In this document: positions 21,130 through 31,710 of the stretch, piece by piece
How positions within the stretch are numbered: the first letter of the stretch is position 1
How the letters are laid out: every line of letters begins with the position of its first letter
From: Ditylenchus dipsaci
Lineage: Eukaryota > Nematoda > Chromadorea > Rhabditida > Anguinidae
DNA: 64,000 bases
Assembly: GCA_004194705.1 (NCBI GenBank)
Contig: SADC01000157.1
Coordinates: 62,001-126,000, forward strand
Direction of reading: 5' to 3'
The notes under the pieces: model-generated
Databases searched by the model: none
What the model saw: only the letters and a program-made list of their open reading frames with translations
What the model was told of the DNA's origin: nothing
Position numbers and translations under genes: made by a program

Positions 21130-22490
21130 ATACCCTTTTAGTATGGCTTACCTTGGTCCCCCAAGGCAAAAATAATAATAAATCCCAACTCGTCTTAATT
21201 TTTTCTCGTCGTTCAATTTCAACTCGTCCTAATCCTATATCCTAACTAGTACCAGTGAAAAGTATTTTGACTAATGGCCTTCTCCCTCATCCAACGCACA
21301 CTTGTTTAAAAAACGGTTGTGTAGTTGAGTCTCGATAAATCGCCGCAACCCCCCCCCCCCCCCGAAAAATTCGATTTGATGACAGTTATTGCGGATGGCG
21401 ATTTGTTAGGACCCGACTATAGGTCGAAAAGCCTTAATTCAAGACCCTTTTTTCTTCCATTAAAAGCAAACAGACTGAATCAAAAATAAAGGTGAATCAA
21501 AAACAAATTAAGGAGACATATTCAACAAAAATATAGCTGCATTTCTTTCTTCTTCTGAGCTGCTGACCAGGTTATGCTCTTCATTTGCATGCTCCCATGC
21601 TGCGTCATCATCCTCTTCATTGCCAGTTGGAACCTCAGTGTAGCCCAATTCTCAGCAGAAAAGTGCACAGTTTGTCGTCAAAGCTGTCATAATTGATCTG
21701 GTTCTGCAGGACAAGCTTGAACTCTTGCTGGGCGACAGCTCTAGATTTTTTACAAGGCAATGGTGAAATCACAAAACCCCGAATAAAAGGTGCTTTTCCC
21801 CGTATTTTTCATGTGATTGAATCGATCCCCGCTCTGTGCATCGTAGAGGAAAGTTTTCCTCGTTCAGCAAAGATTTATAATCCGGACAATCGGAATAAGC
21901 TTTCGTCGAGCACGACCGAATGCTTTCGAAGTTGCCTTTCGGTTGGCTACACTTGCTTCAGAATCAGAAGTCAGAATCAGAAATAAGGGTCGGAATTTTT
22001 GAAAGACAGAGTCAGAAACTTTCTGATTCTGACTCTGACTTTGAAAATGATTGATTATCATTCTGCCTCTGATTCTGATTTAAAATTTTCTGACTATCAT
22101 TTCTGATTTATGACTCTGACTTAAAAAAATTCTGAGTCTTACTTCAAATTCTGACTCTGTCTCTGACTATTGAGAACACTGAAGCCAACCAAAGCTTTCG
22201 TTCACGGTATGCGTCGTAACACTAAACGGAACAAAGTAGAAGATTTACGTACACAAATTTGAACAATAAACAAACCTCAGCAATACAGGAAACTTGCTCA
22301 ACTTCTGCCATCAATCACTGGCGATTTGAAAGAATCCCTTCCTGGGAGAGCGCTTATTAGAGAAAATACGGTATGCACTACCAATTTTAGGAGTACTAAA
22401 ATTACAAAAGGCCCCTTAACTACAAAAAAAATTTTTCGCAACTTTCTTTATATACGACTAGAAACAATAAAGCAACAATACGCATTTACA
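21130..22490. other. no gene seen; small repeats
   Basis: A MITE-like block at about 21319-21421 pairs TGAGTCTCGATAAATCGCC with GGCGATTTGTTAGGACCCGAC around a long C tract. At 21955-22160, GAATCAGAA/TTCTGATTCTG units form a degenerate array. The tail of an ACCGTATTTTCTCTAATAAGC-type MITE lies near 22345-22375. No supported coding region. Confidence 0.5.
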
Positions 22491-22494
22491 AACA

Positions 22495-25400
22495 TTAGAA
22501 CTGGTATTTAAATGATGGAGCCGAGCCCATCTTGAGAGAAAATTTGTTTCTAGGAGGTAATCGCTCTTGAAGGACATCTGGTGCAGAAAACATCTTCTTT
22601 CCTACAAAATTAAATATACTTGTGTAAATAAACCCTACGTTTAACATCACCCAGGATTAGATTACCACCCAGGGATTAGGTATATGACAGTAGGTCCGAT
22701 TTTTTTAGGAGGGGGGAAGGTGGTGGGGTGTGATATATCACAGTAGCTTTTTTTGGGGGGGGGGGGGGTGGCGGTATATGACAGTAGCGTCACTTCTTCT
22801 TTACGACTTTGAATAATGTGAGTCATTTATCAGAAATTTTGGCGCTAGTATAGAATACCCTCCCCCAAAACCTGACCTTATAAAAATCGCTGTAACTACG
22901 TTTTCAAAAAGCAATTTTAGGCTTAGCCCTTAGGCTTGGGCAGTTCAGCGTACGGAAGTTGTGACTAATAAATAGTTTGCGCACATTTTCCGAGGTCTGG
23001 GACATATATTTAGATGCTCTTTATTTGAGTTTTAAAGGCATGAGTTTTGTTGGGGGGGGGGATTATTCTATACTAGCGTCAAAATGTCTATACCATTGGA
23101 TTGCTTAGATTTTTCGGACGCTAGTAGCGAATACCCCCCCAACGATTTTCACTTTTTTTACTTTAGTAAAAAGTACCCAAATATATGTCCCAGACCCGGA
23201 AAATGTGCGCAAACTCTTCATTAGTCACAACTTCCGTACGCTGGCCTACCCCCAAGCCTAAGGGCTAAGCCTAAACTTGTTGTTTGCAAGGGTAGTTACA
23301 GCAATTTTTAAAGGTCGGATGCTTGGGGGGGGAAGGTATTCGCTACTAGCGCCATTTTTCGCTATCGTATGAGGGAGAAGTTCGCTCACATTTATTAGAA
23401 GAACAAAAAGTTTGGTCAAAAAGAAGTTGAAATTATCGTTTAAGAGAGTCCACTGTCAACTTTATATATATATCTATATATAGCTTTTTCTCGTGAATTT
23501 TCTGACCAAAATTTTTTGTCTGACCAGAATGTAGCATTTACATCCAGCTTTCTTTTAGTGTGATTAATTGTTTGATTCGCTGTCGACTTTTAAATTAACC
23601 TAGTGGTTTTATGAAAATTTCGGTTTTGGTTAATGTGGCCATCCACCGTAATCTGAGAAGACTGGACCCATGAGTGCTTCTGTCAGCACTTATGTGATAC
23701 CAAAATGTAGCTTAGAACTTGGCACATCGATTACAATCTTGACTTCTGTCTATGTATCTAATTGTGCTGAGCTATATCCTTTGGAAATACTCAGGTAGTG
23801 TTTTCAGGTTTCGTTAAATCCAAGCGGAATTTTATCAGTTACTCAGAGATCCTCTAATGAATCGTTAATTATCGTGTTTTTTTCGCTTTTAGAGCATATT
23901 TGAAAGCATTTGAGAAAGTTAAAATTTAAAAATTTAAAAAAATTTCGGTTTTGAAAAAACCTACTACCCTTTAAAAATCGCCCCTTACGGGTCAAAATGA
24001 CCAATTAGGAGGTCGATTTTGGAGGATTTTCAAAATGTTATGAAATTAAAGCTGTTGCTAGTTTTATTCAATTAATAACTCATATTAGTGCCAGGGTTCA
24101 CAGATGAAAAGACGCAAAATCAGGATTTGGGAAGGAGCAGCCTATGTCAAATAAAATTGTGCCACCGCAAATTGTGCAAAAATCAAACTGTACCAGAATA
24201 ATAAAAGAATAAAATTTGATGATTTTTACAGTGAAATGTATCAAAATCGCGGCACAATTTGCGGTGGCAGAATCTCATTTTGGCACAATAATATCAATCG
24301 AACGGTCAAAGAAGAACCCCAAAAACGATCGATTTTTGGTAATTAAGCCGATTTTAGCCTGTAAAAAAGCTCCTGTTAGTGTAATACCCAGGGCTGGTGG
24401 TTTTTTTAAATAACCAACCGAGAGCCTGAGGACCATTTTGACATCACAATTTTAAATATTAGGTCGTGTCAAAAGTTCGGTCCTTTTATTTCAAAAGCAA
24501 TTTTTGTGGCGTTGTGTTTTAGCATAGACTTTTTTAACATTTTTCAAAAGTTTACCACTCGTTTTGTAGCCAAGATTCTCAGCTACAAAATGAGTGGTAA
24601 ACTTTTGAAAAATGTTTAAAAAATCTATGGTAAAAACACAACGCCACAAATATTGCTTTTGAAATAAAACGACCGAACTTTTGACACGACCTAATAAAAA
24701 GAGATAAAAAGGTGAGCACCCAGTTTTAGTTGGACCTGCCACCTAGAAGATGCGTAAATGAAGTTCCCTCCCCCTTTAAATCTCCAAAAATGTTCTTAGC
24801 AAAAAAATACTAGGAAATTTATTTCGGAAAATCCTAGTTTGAATTACCGTATTTCCTCTAATAAGTGCGCATGCGCGCTTGTTTTTCAAACCCCAGAAAA
24901 TCAGAAAATTTTAGGGTCAATCTCGAAAATTTCGGCTGCTCAACTAAAATCTAAAAAGTGGAATCCGTAGAGCTCGTGGGAGTTAAGAAAACGCATTAAA
25001 CAGCTTTGGAGAAAATTTCTCTGAGCTGAGATATAGTCCCTCAGGTAGGGGTGCGCACTGATTAGAGGAAATATGGTAATCGAAGCTAGAATAATATACA
25101 CCAATAATTAATTTTTACCGGATTCTGGTGTGTTTCCAAAACTGCTATCATCGTTCGCGCTGAGGACAGAGCTGTGCCATTGCAAGTGTGCACATACTTT
25201 GTTTCACCCGTCTTAGAATTGTACTGAATATCGAGTCTTTTGGCTTGGTAGTCGGCATTAGAGGCGCTATAAGCATTGAACAACCGTGAATGAATGTTCA
25301 ATATATATATATAAAAATTCACCTGCTAACTTCTCCCCACATTTTCTGCCAGGCATCCACGCTTCAACATCGTATTTACGAGAAGCAGATGGATTAAGGT

Positions 25401-26358
25401 CTTCAGGTGGCATGTCCACGCACATGAAAAACAAATAGTCAGAATTATATATAAAAATCATTTGTACCGGCAGTGCAGACCCAGTCCACCAAACATCTGT
25501 TTCTGTAGGTCGACAAGCTTCGACAAGGTTTTCTGATTCTGTTTCGGTACACAGGGCAAACATTTCAATCGAAAAAATTAGGGTAGAAGCACGTACTGTA
25601 AAAATCAGAACAGAACCAACCTTGTTGAATTCATGAACCCTGTAAATTCCTGACTCTCGCGAGGCATCTGACACCTCTGGGCGGAAACATCTGCTTTTAG
25701 CCATGAATAGAGTGGTAGTTTTTCCTCTTGAAACCTCCTTCCAATCAAAGTATTTGCGATGCCCATCTCTAAACCGAATAATTGAGTCGGAGTCGCATAG
25801 TTTACTTTTTCACAAAGAATTATACCAGCAGTTCCGGACAGACAGTGATCTGGACAGTTTTTAGCAGGTATCGCAATGTACTTTCACCCGGGACTTGGAT
25901 GAGACACAGCTAAAACATATTATTTATAGGGTCCTACACTTTTAGATCCTTATTAATTTTTTATTTGCTACAAAATTTTGGTCTACTTTTATCAATACTC
26001 AAAAAATTATACCTTTCAATAGTGCTTAGCGATAAGATGTCCTCCACCTGAAGCAGCTCGAATTCACCAGTCTTCCTCAGAAAGTCGTAAGCGTATCCGA
26101 GAAGAGCGTTTTCTAAGTCGGCCAGTGGACCTGCAGAAATCAAAGCGATTAAAAGCCCTGTACTGAAAACCCTGTACCAACAAGCAGATAGCTGCGACTC
26201 CCGCAGGCTTTTCTCGGATAGTGCAAAGAACCCCATGACTTGACTAATTCTTCTGCTGTCTCAAAGTTGTTGCCGTCCTTCTTTAGGCCACCGAATGTAG
26301 AACACTTTCTGATAAGCCGACTTTTAGCGAGAAAATTTAGAAATTTGTGCACAAGCAT
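22495..26358 (-). CDS. SARS2: mitochondrial-type seryl-tRNA synthetase (unit 1)
   Basis: Class II synthetase that charges serine onto tRNA-Ser, presumably in mitochondria. Minus-strand blocks in order: SWGSLHYPRKACGSRSYLLV (about 26250), LENALLGYAYDFLRKTGEFE (26130-26050), CLSGTA|EMGIANTLIG across an intron, RFQEEKLPLYFMAKSRCFRPE (motif 2, FRxE), YRVHEFNK then EMFALC, DMPPEDLNPSASRKYDVEAW, a SASNC block damaged here but readable in unit 2, and CNGTALSSARTMIAVLETHQ (motif 3). The terminal exon, 22600-22495 (SAPDVLQERLPPRNKF), is separated by a 2.5-kb repeat-filled intron. Relative to unit 2 this copy has a 2-base loss near 25538 and other small indels. Two introns lack an AG acceptor. The family's N-terminal coiled arm is not seen, so an upstream exon may be missing. 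Confidence 0.85.
22846..23353. mobile_element. two head-to-head TAGCG/C-tract MITEs
   Basis: The first (about 22846-23079) runs from GGCGCTAGTATAGAATACCC to GGGGATTATTCTATACTAGCGTC. The second (about 23110-23353) runs from GACGCTAGTAGCGAATACCCCC to GGTATTCGCTACTAGCGCC. They are inverted relatives of each other (CTTCCGTACGCTGGCCTACC, CCGGAAAATGTGCGCAAAC) about 30 bp apart. They lie in the last intron of the SARS2-like gene. Unit 2 copy: about 37633-38142. Confidence 0.75.
24308..24770 (-). repeat. SINE copy split by a mariner MITE
   Basis: The left part (24308-24458) has GACCATTTTGACATCAC, and the right part (24697-24770) has GGACCTGCCACCTAGAAGATGCG. They join as one repeat when compared with the uninterrupted copy at 47040-47290. 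The mariner-like MITE sits between them with its TA duplication. Confidence 0.7.
24459..24694. mobile_element. mariner-like MITE, 236 bp (unit 1)
   Basis: A near-perfect palindrome with ends TTAGGTCGTGTCAAAAGTTC and arms of about 110 bp, flanked by TA on both sides (24457-24458, 24695-24696). TA duplications and this kind of end are typical of Tc1/mariner elements. No transposase. Unit 2 copy at 39224-39457 has lost one G in the left end. Confidence 0.88.
24845..25078. mobile_element. ACCGTATTTCCTC-ended MITE
   Basis: The left end TTACCGTATTTCCTCTAATA and GTGCGCATGCGCGC is mirrored by GGTGCGCACTGATTAGAGG and AAATATGGTAA at the right. It lies in the last intron of the SARS2-like gene, just 3' of the motif 3 exon. 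The interior GTAGAGCTCGTGGGAGTTAAG is shared with 7602-7621. Confidence 0.8.
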
Positions 26359-26629
26359 TTTTCTGAAAAAGATATATAAAATGTAACAGGAATTTTCAGT
26401 AAGCTCGACAGGAGGTGGACTCGTCTCCGATGTAATTTTAACCTAAAATTGTGACTCTAGAAAGTCACTAAACGCGGTGACAAAAGAATAAAATTGGTGG
26501 GGGCCTGAGCCTAAGCCTAAATTTATCAAAAAGTGCAAAAACAGCAAAAAAAATGAATTCCCACAAAAAATTCTGTTGGCATTTTGGTCGTTGGCATCGG
26601 GGGCACTGAATTGGGGAGGAGTAGATTGG

Positions 26630-26870
26630 CCTTTTCAAATTGGGCAATTCAAATTGGGCCAAATTCAAATTGGGCCAAATTCAAATTGGGCAATGCAAAT
26701 TGGGCCCATTCAAATTGGGATCAATCAAATTTTCTTTTAATTTTTCTTCAAATGAATTCGAAGTTCAGCCTGAATTCGAAGTTCGGCTCACGAACTCTCG
26801 GACGGGAATAAATTGGGAATATTCACGGAATATTCCTCGGAATATTCCATCACCCAACACTAGATGTGAC
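26630..26870. repeat. TTCAAATTGGGCC array and hAT-like end
   Basis: Seven units of CAAATTGGGC(C) at 26636-26722 are followed by GAATTCGAAGTTC repeats. A GGAATATTCCATCACCCAACACTA end follows, the complement of TAGTGTTGGGTGATGG and thus like the end at 27856. It may be one element upstream of the SARS2-like gene. Unit 2 copy: 41400-41640. Confidence 0.6.
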
Positions 26871-26959
26871 ACATCGAGATGCGAATATTTTGAACTCTCA
26901 GTTCGATTCCCAGTGAGTGCATAACCTGTTTTTATACTCTTTATTTTAGTAAGTTCACT

Positions 26960-27400
26960 GAGTTATAGTGCCAAAAACTATTGGGCAATCGATTAGAATC
27001 ATTTCCAGCACTGCTTTGCTGTCACCAACTGCCTCAATTTTGCAATTTCGAGCAAACCACACTCTTTCAAATTTTGAATTTTGTTTGTTGTTTGCTTGAA
27101 ACGGTCTGTAGTTCTAAAAATTCTGACTTTACAAAAATCGGTCTGACTTTTCGGGTACCTGAATACACAGGCTACATTTGGTATAAAACTTGTAAGGAAA
27201 ACTCTGTGGATTTGCCCTTTTTGTCTGTCGTTTATGTTGTCCAATATTTTTTTTTATTTTCAGGTGATTCAATGGTGCAGACGAGACCTGCTACTGTGGT
27301 ACGAAAGGAGCTTATAACAGAGCAATCTGTCAAGCTGAGAACTGTGGAAGCAACAATGGCTGCTGTGGAAGCAAGAAAAATCTGAAGCAGACGGCTCATA
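26960..27400 (+). pseudogene. exon-like conserved block, cysteine-rich frame
   Basis: After a strong TTTTATTTTCAG acceptor the DNA from 27264 is closely related to 56640-56760. One frame gives CYCGTKGAYNRAICQAENCG then SNNGCC. Another frame is also open (the 134-codon reading), so the true frame is uncertain. Downstream sequence at 27740-27850 also matches 57535-57635. This locus therefore looks like a partial copy of the PBDC1 neighbourhood lacking the PBDC1 exons. Family not recognised. Unit 2 copy: 41740-42150. Confidence 0.4.
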
Positions 27401-27855
27401 TAGGTCAGTTTTTCGTATGATATATTTCAGAATTAGGTAGTAACCCAACAGCTTCTAGTGTATCCACGCTACCACAGCATAATTTGACCGGTTCGTCTTT
27501 CAGGTAATCACTGGGTCTGCAGCTTGCTGAGGTGTCTCGTCTAGGCAAATGGCCAGTGGCGTACGCAGGAATTTCTGACGGGTGGGGGCACCAGGCCATT
27601 TTTAGGCCATTTTACCTACACCATTTTTCAAATTCTTGAGGTCAAAAATCTGATGGGGGGGCACGTTGTTGAAAGGTGAAGTTGTTGAAGGAAGTTGTTG
27701 AAAGGTGTTGAATCACACATTTGTATACTTTCAGAAAGAAACAGGATTAAATTTTCGCTTAAAAATTTGAATTTCACGAAAAATATTCTTGGCGATTTTG
27801 TTTGTCTTGAACTGCAGTAGGATTCAAATTTTAGGGGGCCGTGGAGGATATATTC

Positions 27856-28777
27856 TAGCGTTGGGTTATGGGAATATTCCCGGTTTATTCTCGGTCCGAA
27901 TCTTAGATTCGGACCGAAAAAATTGGTCCGAATCGGTCCGAATCTTTTTGGTGTTTTTTTAGCAATTCTTTCTGGTGTTTTTTTAGCAATAATATGACAA
28001 ATGCGAATTCTCTATACATTTGTAAATTGGACTTTTATATTGACTTTTTAGCACTTTTCCAGCAATTTTATTTGACCACTGTTTAAAAAATAAATGAAGA
28101 AAGCTGAAATATTGAGTGTTACCACCAGTGTTGTGCATTCGGCTCGTTTGCGAGCGAGCAGCTCGCGCCCTTTTAAGGCACGCTTTTAAAGCACGCGAGC
28201 TGCTCGCTCGCCAAAAAAGTTAACTTGGCGAACCGTATGGCTCGCGAGCTATATGGCTCGCCAAGTTAAAGAACAAAGTGACAAGAGCTTCTTACCTCGC
28301 GAACCATTTGGCTCGCATCTATAATAAGCGTATGGTTCGGCTCGCGGAAAATAGTATTAGTTGAAATAAAACACAAATCTTGTTTGTTTTTTAATTTTTT
28401 CAATTTTTTGACTGATTTTTTTGCAAACATTGAGCTAGTAATACTTTATTTGTTCTTTTCCTTGTCTTAAACAAAGAATCGACGTTCAAAACTCACATGA
28501 AAGTGCGAGCCGAACCATTCGTTTTTGTTCGCGACCCAAATGGTCCGCGATACAAATGGCTCGTATGGTTTTGGCTCGCGTTCGGCTCGCTTAAAAAAAC
28601 AAGTACGCGAGCCAATTGGCTCGCATATATAAATAAAGGCGAGCCATATTACTCGAACCCATATGGCTCGCTAGGACATGCGATTTTAGGTCTTACGTTT
28701 GGCTTGCGCGAGCCAAATGGACAACACTGCCGGGAGTATTCCCGAAAAAGATTCGGACCGGTCTCGTACCAACCCTA
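27856..28777. mobile_element. nested hAT-like elements, GGCTCG-rich core
   Basis: The outer ends are TAGCGTTGGGTTATGGGAATATT and its approximate complement AGTATTCCCG...TACCAACCCTA, with GGTCCGAATC boxes inside both. Nested within (about 28129-28733) is a second inverted pair CAGTGTTGTGCATTCGGCTCG / CGCGAGCCAAATGGACAACACTG rich in GGCTCGC units. A 93-codon ORF at 28497-28778 (43257-43538 in unit 2) is only the repeat read as protein. No TSD is obvious. Confidence 0.7.
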
Positions 28778-28799
28778 GTACATTCTAGTAGCTTTTTTG

Positions 28800-29145
28800 G
28801 GTGGGGTATATTCCAGTAGCGTCAAAATTTAAAAAAAACCATGATACCCCCAAATGTTGTTATCTGGTATGAAAATCCTACCAGTGCGCAGTAACGAGTT
28901 AAAGCAATATTGCGATGAGAATAGAAGGAGGTTTAAAAATTTCGCGCTACGCAGAACCGGAAAATCAGCTTTCATGACTACAAAAAAAATAATTTGGCTA
29001 TCCTAGGAGCATTCAACTGTGAAACACATAAATGACCGGTCTATGCTTTATTAAACAACAACAACACAAGCAGCAGTCTAAAACAACACTATTGACACAA
29101 TTTGCACAAAAATCAAAGAGATCTTTAATGGCTGTAAGTATAGTC
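28800..29145. other. no gene seen
   Basis: Ordinary AT-rich DNA identical or nearly identical to 43565-43910. A TATATTCCAGTAGCGTCAAAA motif near 28807 is a stray TAGCG-type MITE end. Confidence 0.5.
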
Positions 29146-29346
29146 GGGGTCAAGTTAGTTGACCCTCAACTTTTTAAAATTGACCCCTAAAGTTGACCCT
29201 GCCGTCAACTTTTCAGGCCTCAACTTAGTTGACCCTCAACTTTTTAGGTTGACCCAAAAAGTTGACCCCTAAAGTTGACCCCGGCTCACTTTTTGCCCCT
29301 CAACTTTTAGTTGACCCCCAGGTTGACCCTCAACCTGGGGTCAACC
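29140..29346. mobile_element. truncated TTGACCC foldback at duplication junction
   Basis: The left part of the foldback complete at 43895-45672: GTAAGTATAGTCGGGGTCAA followed by CCCTCAACTTTTTAGGTTGA units. It stops in a TTGACCCTCAAC/GGGGTCAAC palindrome and is joined at about 29347 to GCGGTTTATTAG of GET3 intron 3. Confidence 0.8.
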
Positions 29347-29403
29347 GCGGTTTATTAGAAAAAATAGTAAATTTTGATCTGATAATTCACTTCCATATTT
29401 CAG

Positions 29404-31644
29404 ATGCTTTCAACCAGAAGTTTACGAAGACACCGATCAAAGTAAATGGGTTTGACAATCTATTTGCTATGGTGGGTCTATTATCTGCCATCTATTTCCA
29501 TTTGCGAAAATTATTTATTTAGGAAGTGGATGGCTCTGGGACGGAGGCCTCTCCTGATCTTGCTCCACCTGGACTCAGCAGCGATAGTGGTGGGTGCTAA
29601 GTCTTTTGAATCTTTGCAGGTTTTACTAAATTTTCTCTATAGATATTTTCTCGATGGGGAAGAACATGCTCTCCGAGATGGCTGGAGGACTTCCTGGTAT
29701 CGATGAGGCGACCAGTTTCTCACAGATGATCAAGTATTTTTTTGATTTTCTATTGTACCAAGGCAAATTTTTGAGCGAGAAACTACAATCACGTAAAAAC
29801 TCCGAAGTATGTTTTAATAAAATAAACTTGCAGACTTGTGCAGTCGATGGACTTTGAGGTTGTTGTTTTCGATACTGCTCCGACTGGTCACACTCTACGC
29901 TTGCTCCAGTTCCCGTCTCTGATCGAAAAAAGTCTTGGGAAACTGTTGACGCTTAAGACCCAGTTTATGCCAATGCTATCACAGGTCTGAAAATTTGCCT
30001 TTGAATATTCGGCCTATCCCTCAATGTGGAAGGGGGGGGGGTTCTGCCTTGGTCCCCCTGTTGTTTTTGTGATTTTTCAGGCTTTAGTCTCAGGAAAGTT
30101 TTGACCATCGTATATTAGGACAGACTGAAAAATATTTTAGACTCATGTTTAAGTTTGACCTAACATACGCTGACCTACTTTTACCTGAGCTTTACCCTAA
30201 AAACTCACACAAAAACAGCAACAGTGGGGACCAAGGCAAAAACCCCCGCTGAGGGATAGGGCCGAATATTCCTTGCTATAAACTCTTTTGCATTTTTAGA
30301 TGGGACCAATGCTTGGCCTAGGAGACTTCTCTGCTGATCAAGCGACCAATAAGTTGGAGGAAACACTGTCCGTCGTTCGTACAATCAATGCTCAGTTCAA
30401 GGTTGGCCATATTTTGTGGTGAGATCCAACTTAATGAGTGACATTAAGGATCCAGAACTGACTACTTTCGTGTGCGTCTGCATTGCTGAATTCTTATCCA
30501 TGTATGAGACAGAGCGACTTATTCAAGAGTTGACCAAAAAGGTACATATTTATGGTTGTACAGTAAAGTTTTGGCCTAACTTTCGGACAGAGTGTTCAAA
30601 GTTTTTTTAACCAAGGTTTGATTTGATTTGAATCTACGATTATTTGACAAGACATATACACGTACACAGGGCAGACCCAGTGAGATGTCAAACTTACTAT
30701 GCGTCTTTATGTTGAGAGCTGACTAGGACTGTGTGCACCATGTTCTCTAACAGAGTGGTGTCAAAAATAAACTGAAATTTTCTCGTTTTTCGTTAAAGGG
30801 GCATGCTCACCTGTTAAATTTGTCCCCGCCGATTCAAAAAAAATTCCAAGTCATTGAACTTCCGTACGGAGTGTTCAGCTAGGCTTCTAACAAAACAACT
30901 CCTAAAATTTGATTTTTGTAGGGTTGTACAATGGGAATATTCCCGGGAATATCTCCGGAATATTCCCGGGAACATTGGGAATATTCCCGGGTTTCCCGGT
31001 ATTTCCCCTATATTGGGAATATTCCCGGAATATTCCAATGTTCCCGGGAATATTCCCGGTTTTCTATATTTCCGGGAATTTCTACAACTCTAATTTTGGT
31101 ATAGTTATGTTAGAGACCAAGAAAAATCCACACAGAAGTTCAATGAATCAGGAAAAAAATCGTATTGGCTGGTGCAAATTTCAAATGGTGAGCATGCTTC
31201 TTTAAATGACTATGACTAAGCCGTTTATTATTGGAAATTACCATAGAAATGAGAGATCATGCTTATTTGTTTGATAAACTACGGACTTTTTAGTGTCTAA
31301 TTATGACTATTAAGGAAATCGATACTCACAACATCATCGTCAATCAGCTGCTGTTTCCTGATCGGAATCCGGCTGATGGAGTATTGAGTGCAGCAAGTGT
31401 GATGCCCGATTCAAAATTCAGCAGAAGTATTTGGACCAGGTAATCCCACTGTTCCTATCAAATAAGATATTTAATTCTGTTGTTTTTAGATTGCGGATCT
31501 TTATGATGACTTCCATATTACAAAGCTTCCTTTACTTGAAAGCGAGGTAGTTACTCATTCCATGCCTGCAATTTAATCTTTTTCGCTTTCAAGGTTCGTG
31601 GTCCACAGCAGATTAAAGACTTCAGTGAGCGGCTTGTGGTGTAA
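29404..31644 (+). pseudogene. GET3: GET3 3' copy, exons 4-12 only (unit 2)
   Basis: Contains the exons from [20 protein letters not shown] to FSERLVV-stop with the same splice sites as unit 1. It lacks exons 1-3, so there is no start codon and no Walker A loop. Even if transcribed it could not bind ATP. Exon 6 keeps GGGG near 29655, restoring the frame broken in unit 1. Exon 10, however, has lost one A near 31379 (GATGGAGTATT for GATGGAAGTATT), breaking DGSIECSKC. The two copies are thus complementary in their errors. Either a partial duplicate pseudogene or the second haplotype placed in tandem. Confidence 0.9.
30919..31092. mobile_element. hAT-like MITE (unit 2 copy)
   Basis: Counterpart of 15899-16073. 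The flanking duplication is degraded by single-base loss on each side (ATTTTTG left, ATTTTGG right), consistent with homopolymer error. Confidence 0.85.
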
Positions 31645-31710
31645 AGCGATTCATAGATAATTGTTGGGCTTAGTGATTCGGAGAAAAGTCCTTTTACTGC
31701 AAATTTCTGT

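Larger units (their letters stand above)
14330..29346 (+). repeat. tandem segmental duplication, unit 1
   Basis: Begins in GET3 intron 3 at GCGGTTTATTAG and ends inside the TTGACCC foldback. It is followed head to tail by unit 2. Gene order: GET3 3' part, serine-rich ORF, SARS2-like gene, PBDC1-neighbourhood fragment. Confidence 0.95.

Noticed and set aside
25440..25640. GT-TG introns as a new intron class
   Set aside because: A first impression of several GT-TG introns in the SARS2-like gene weakened when one resolved to a normal GT-AG intron (SGTA|EMGIANTL). Only two introns remain without AG, so a new class is not claimed.
28497..28778. 93-codon ORF identical in both duplication units
   Set aside because: It is the GGCTCG-rich palindromic repeat read as protein; conservation reflects the duplication, not selection.
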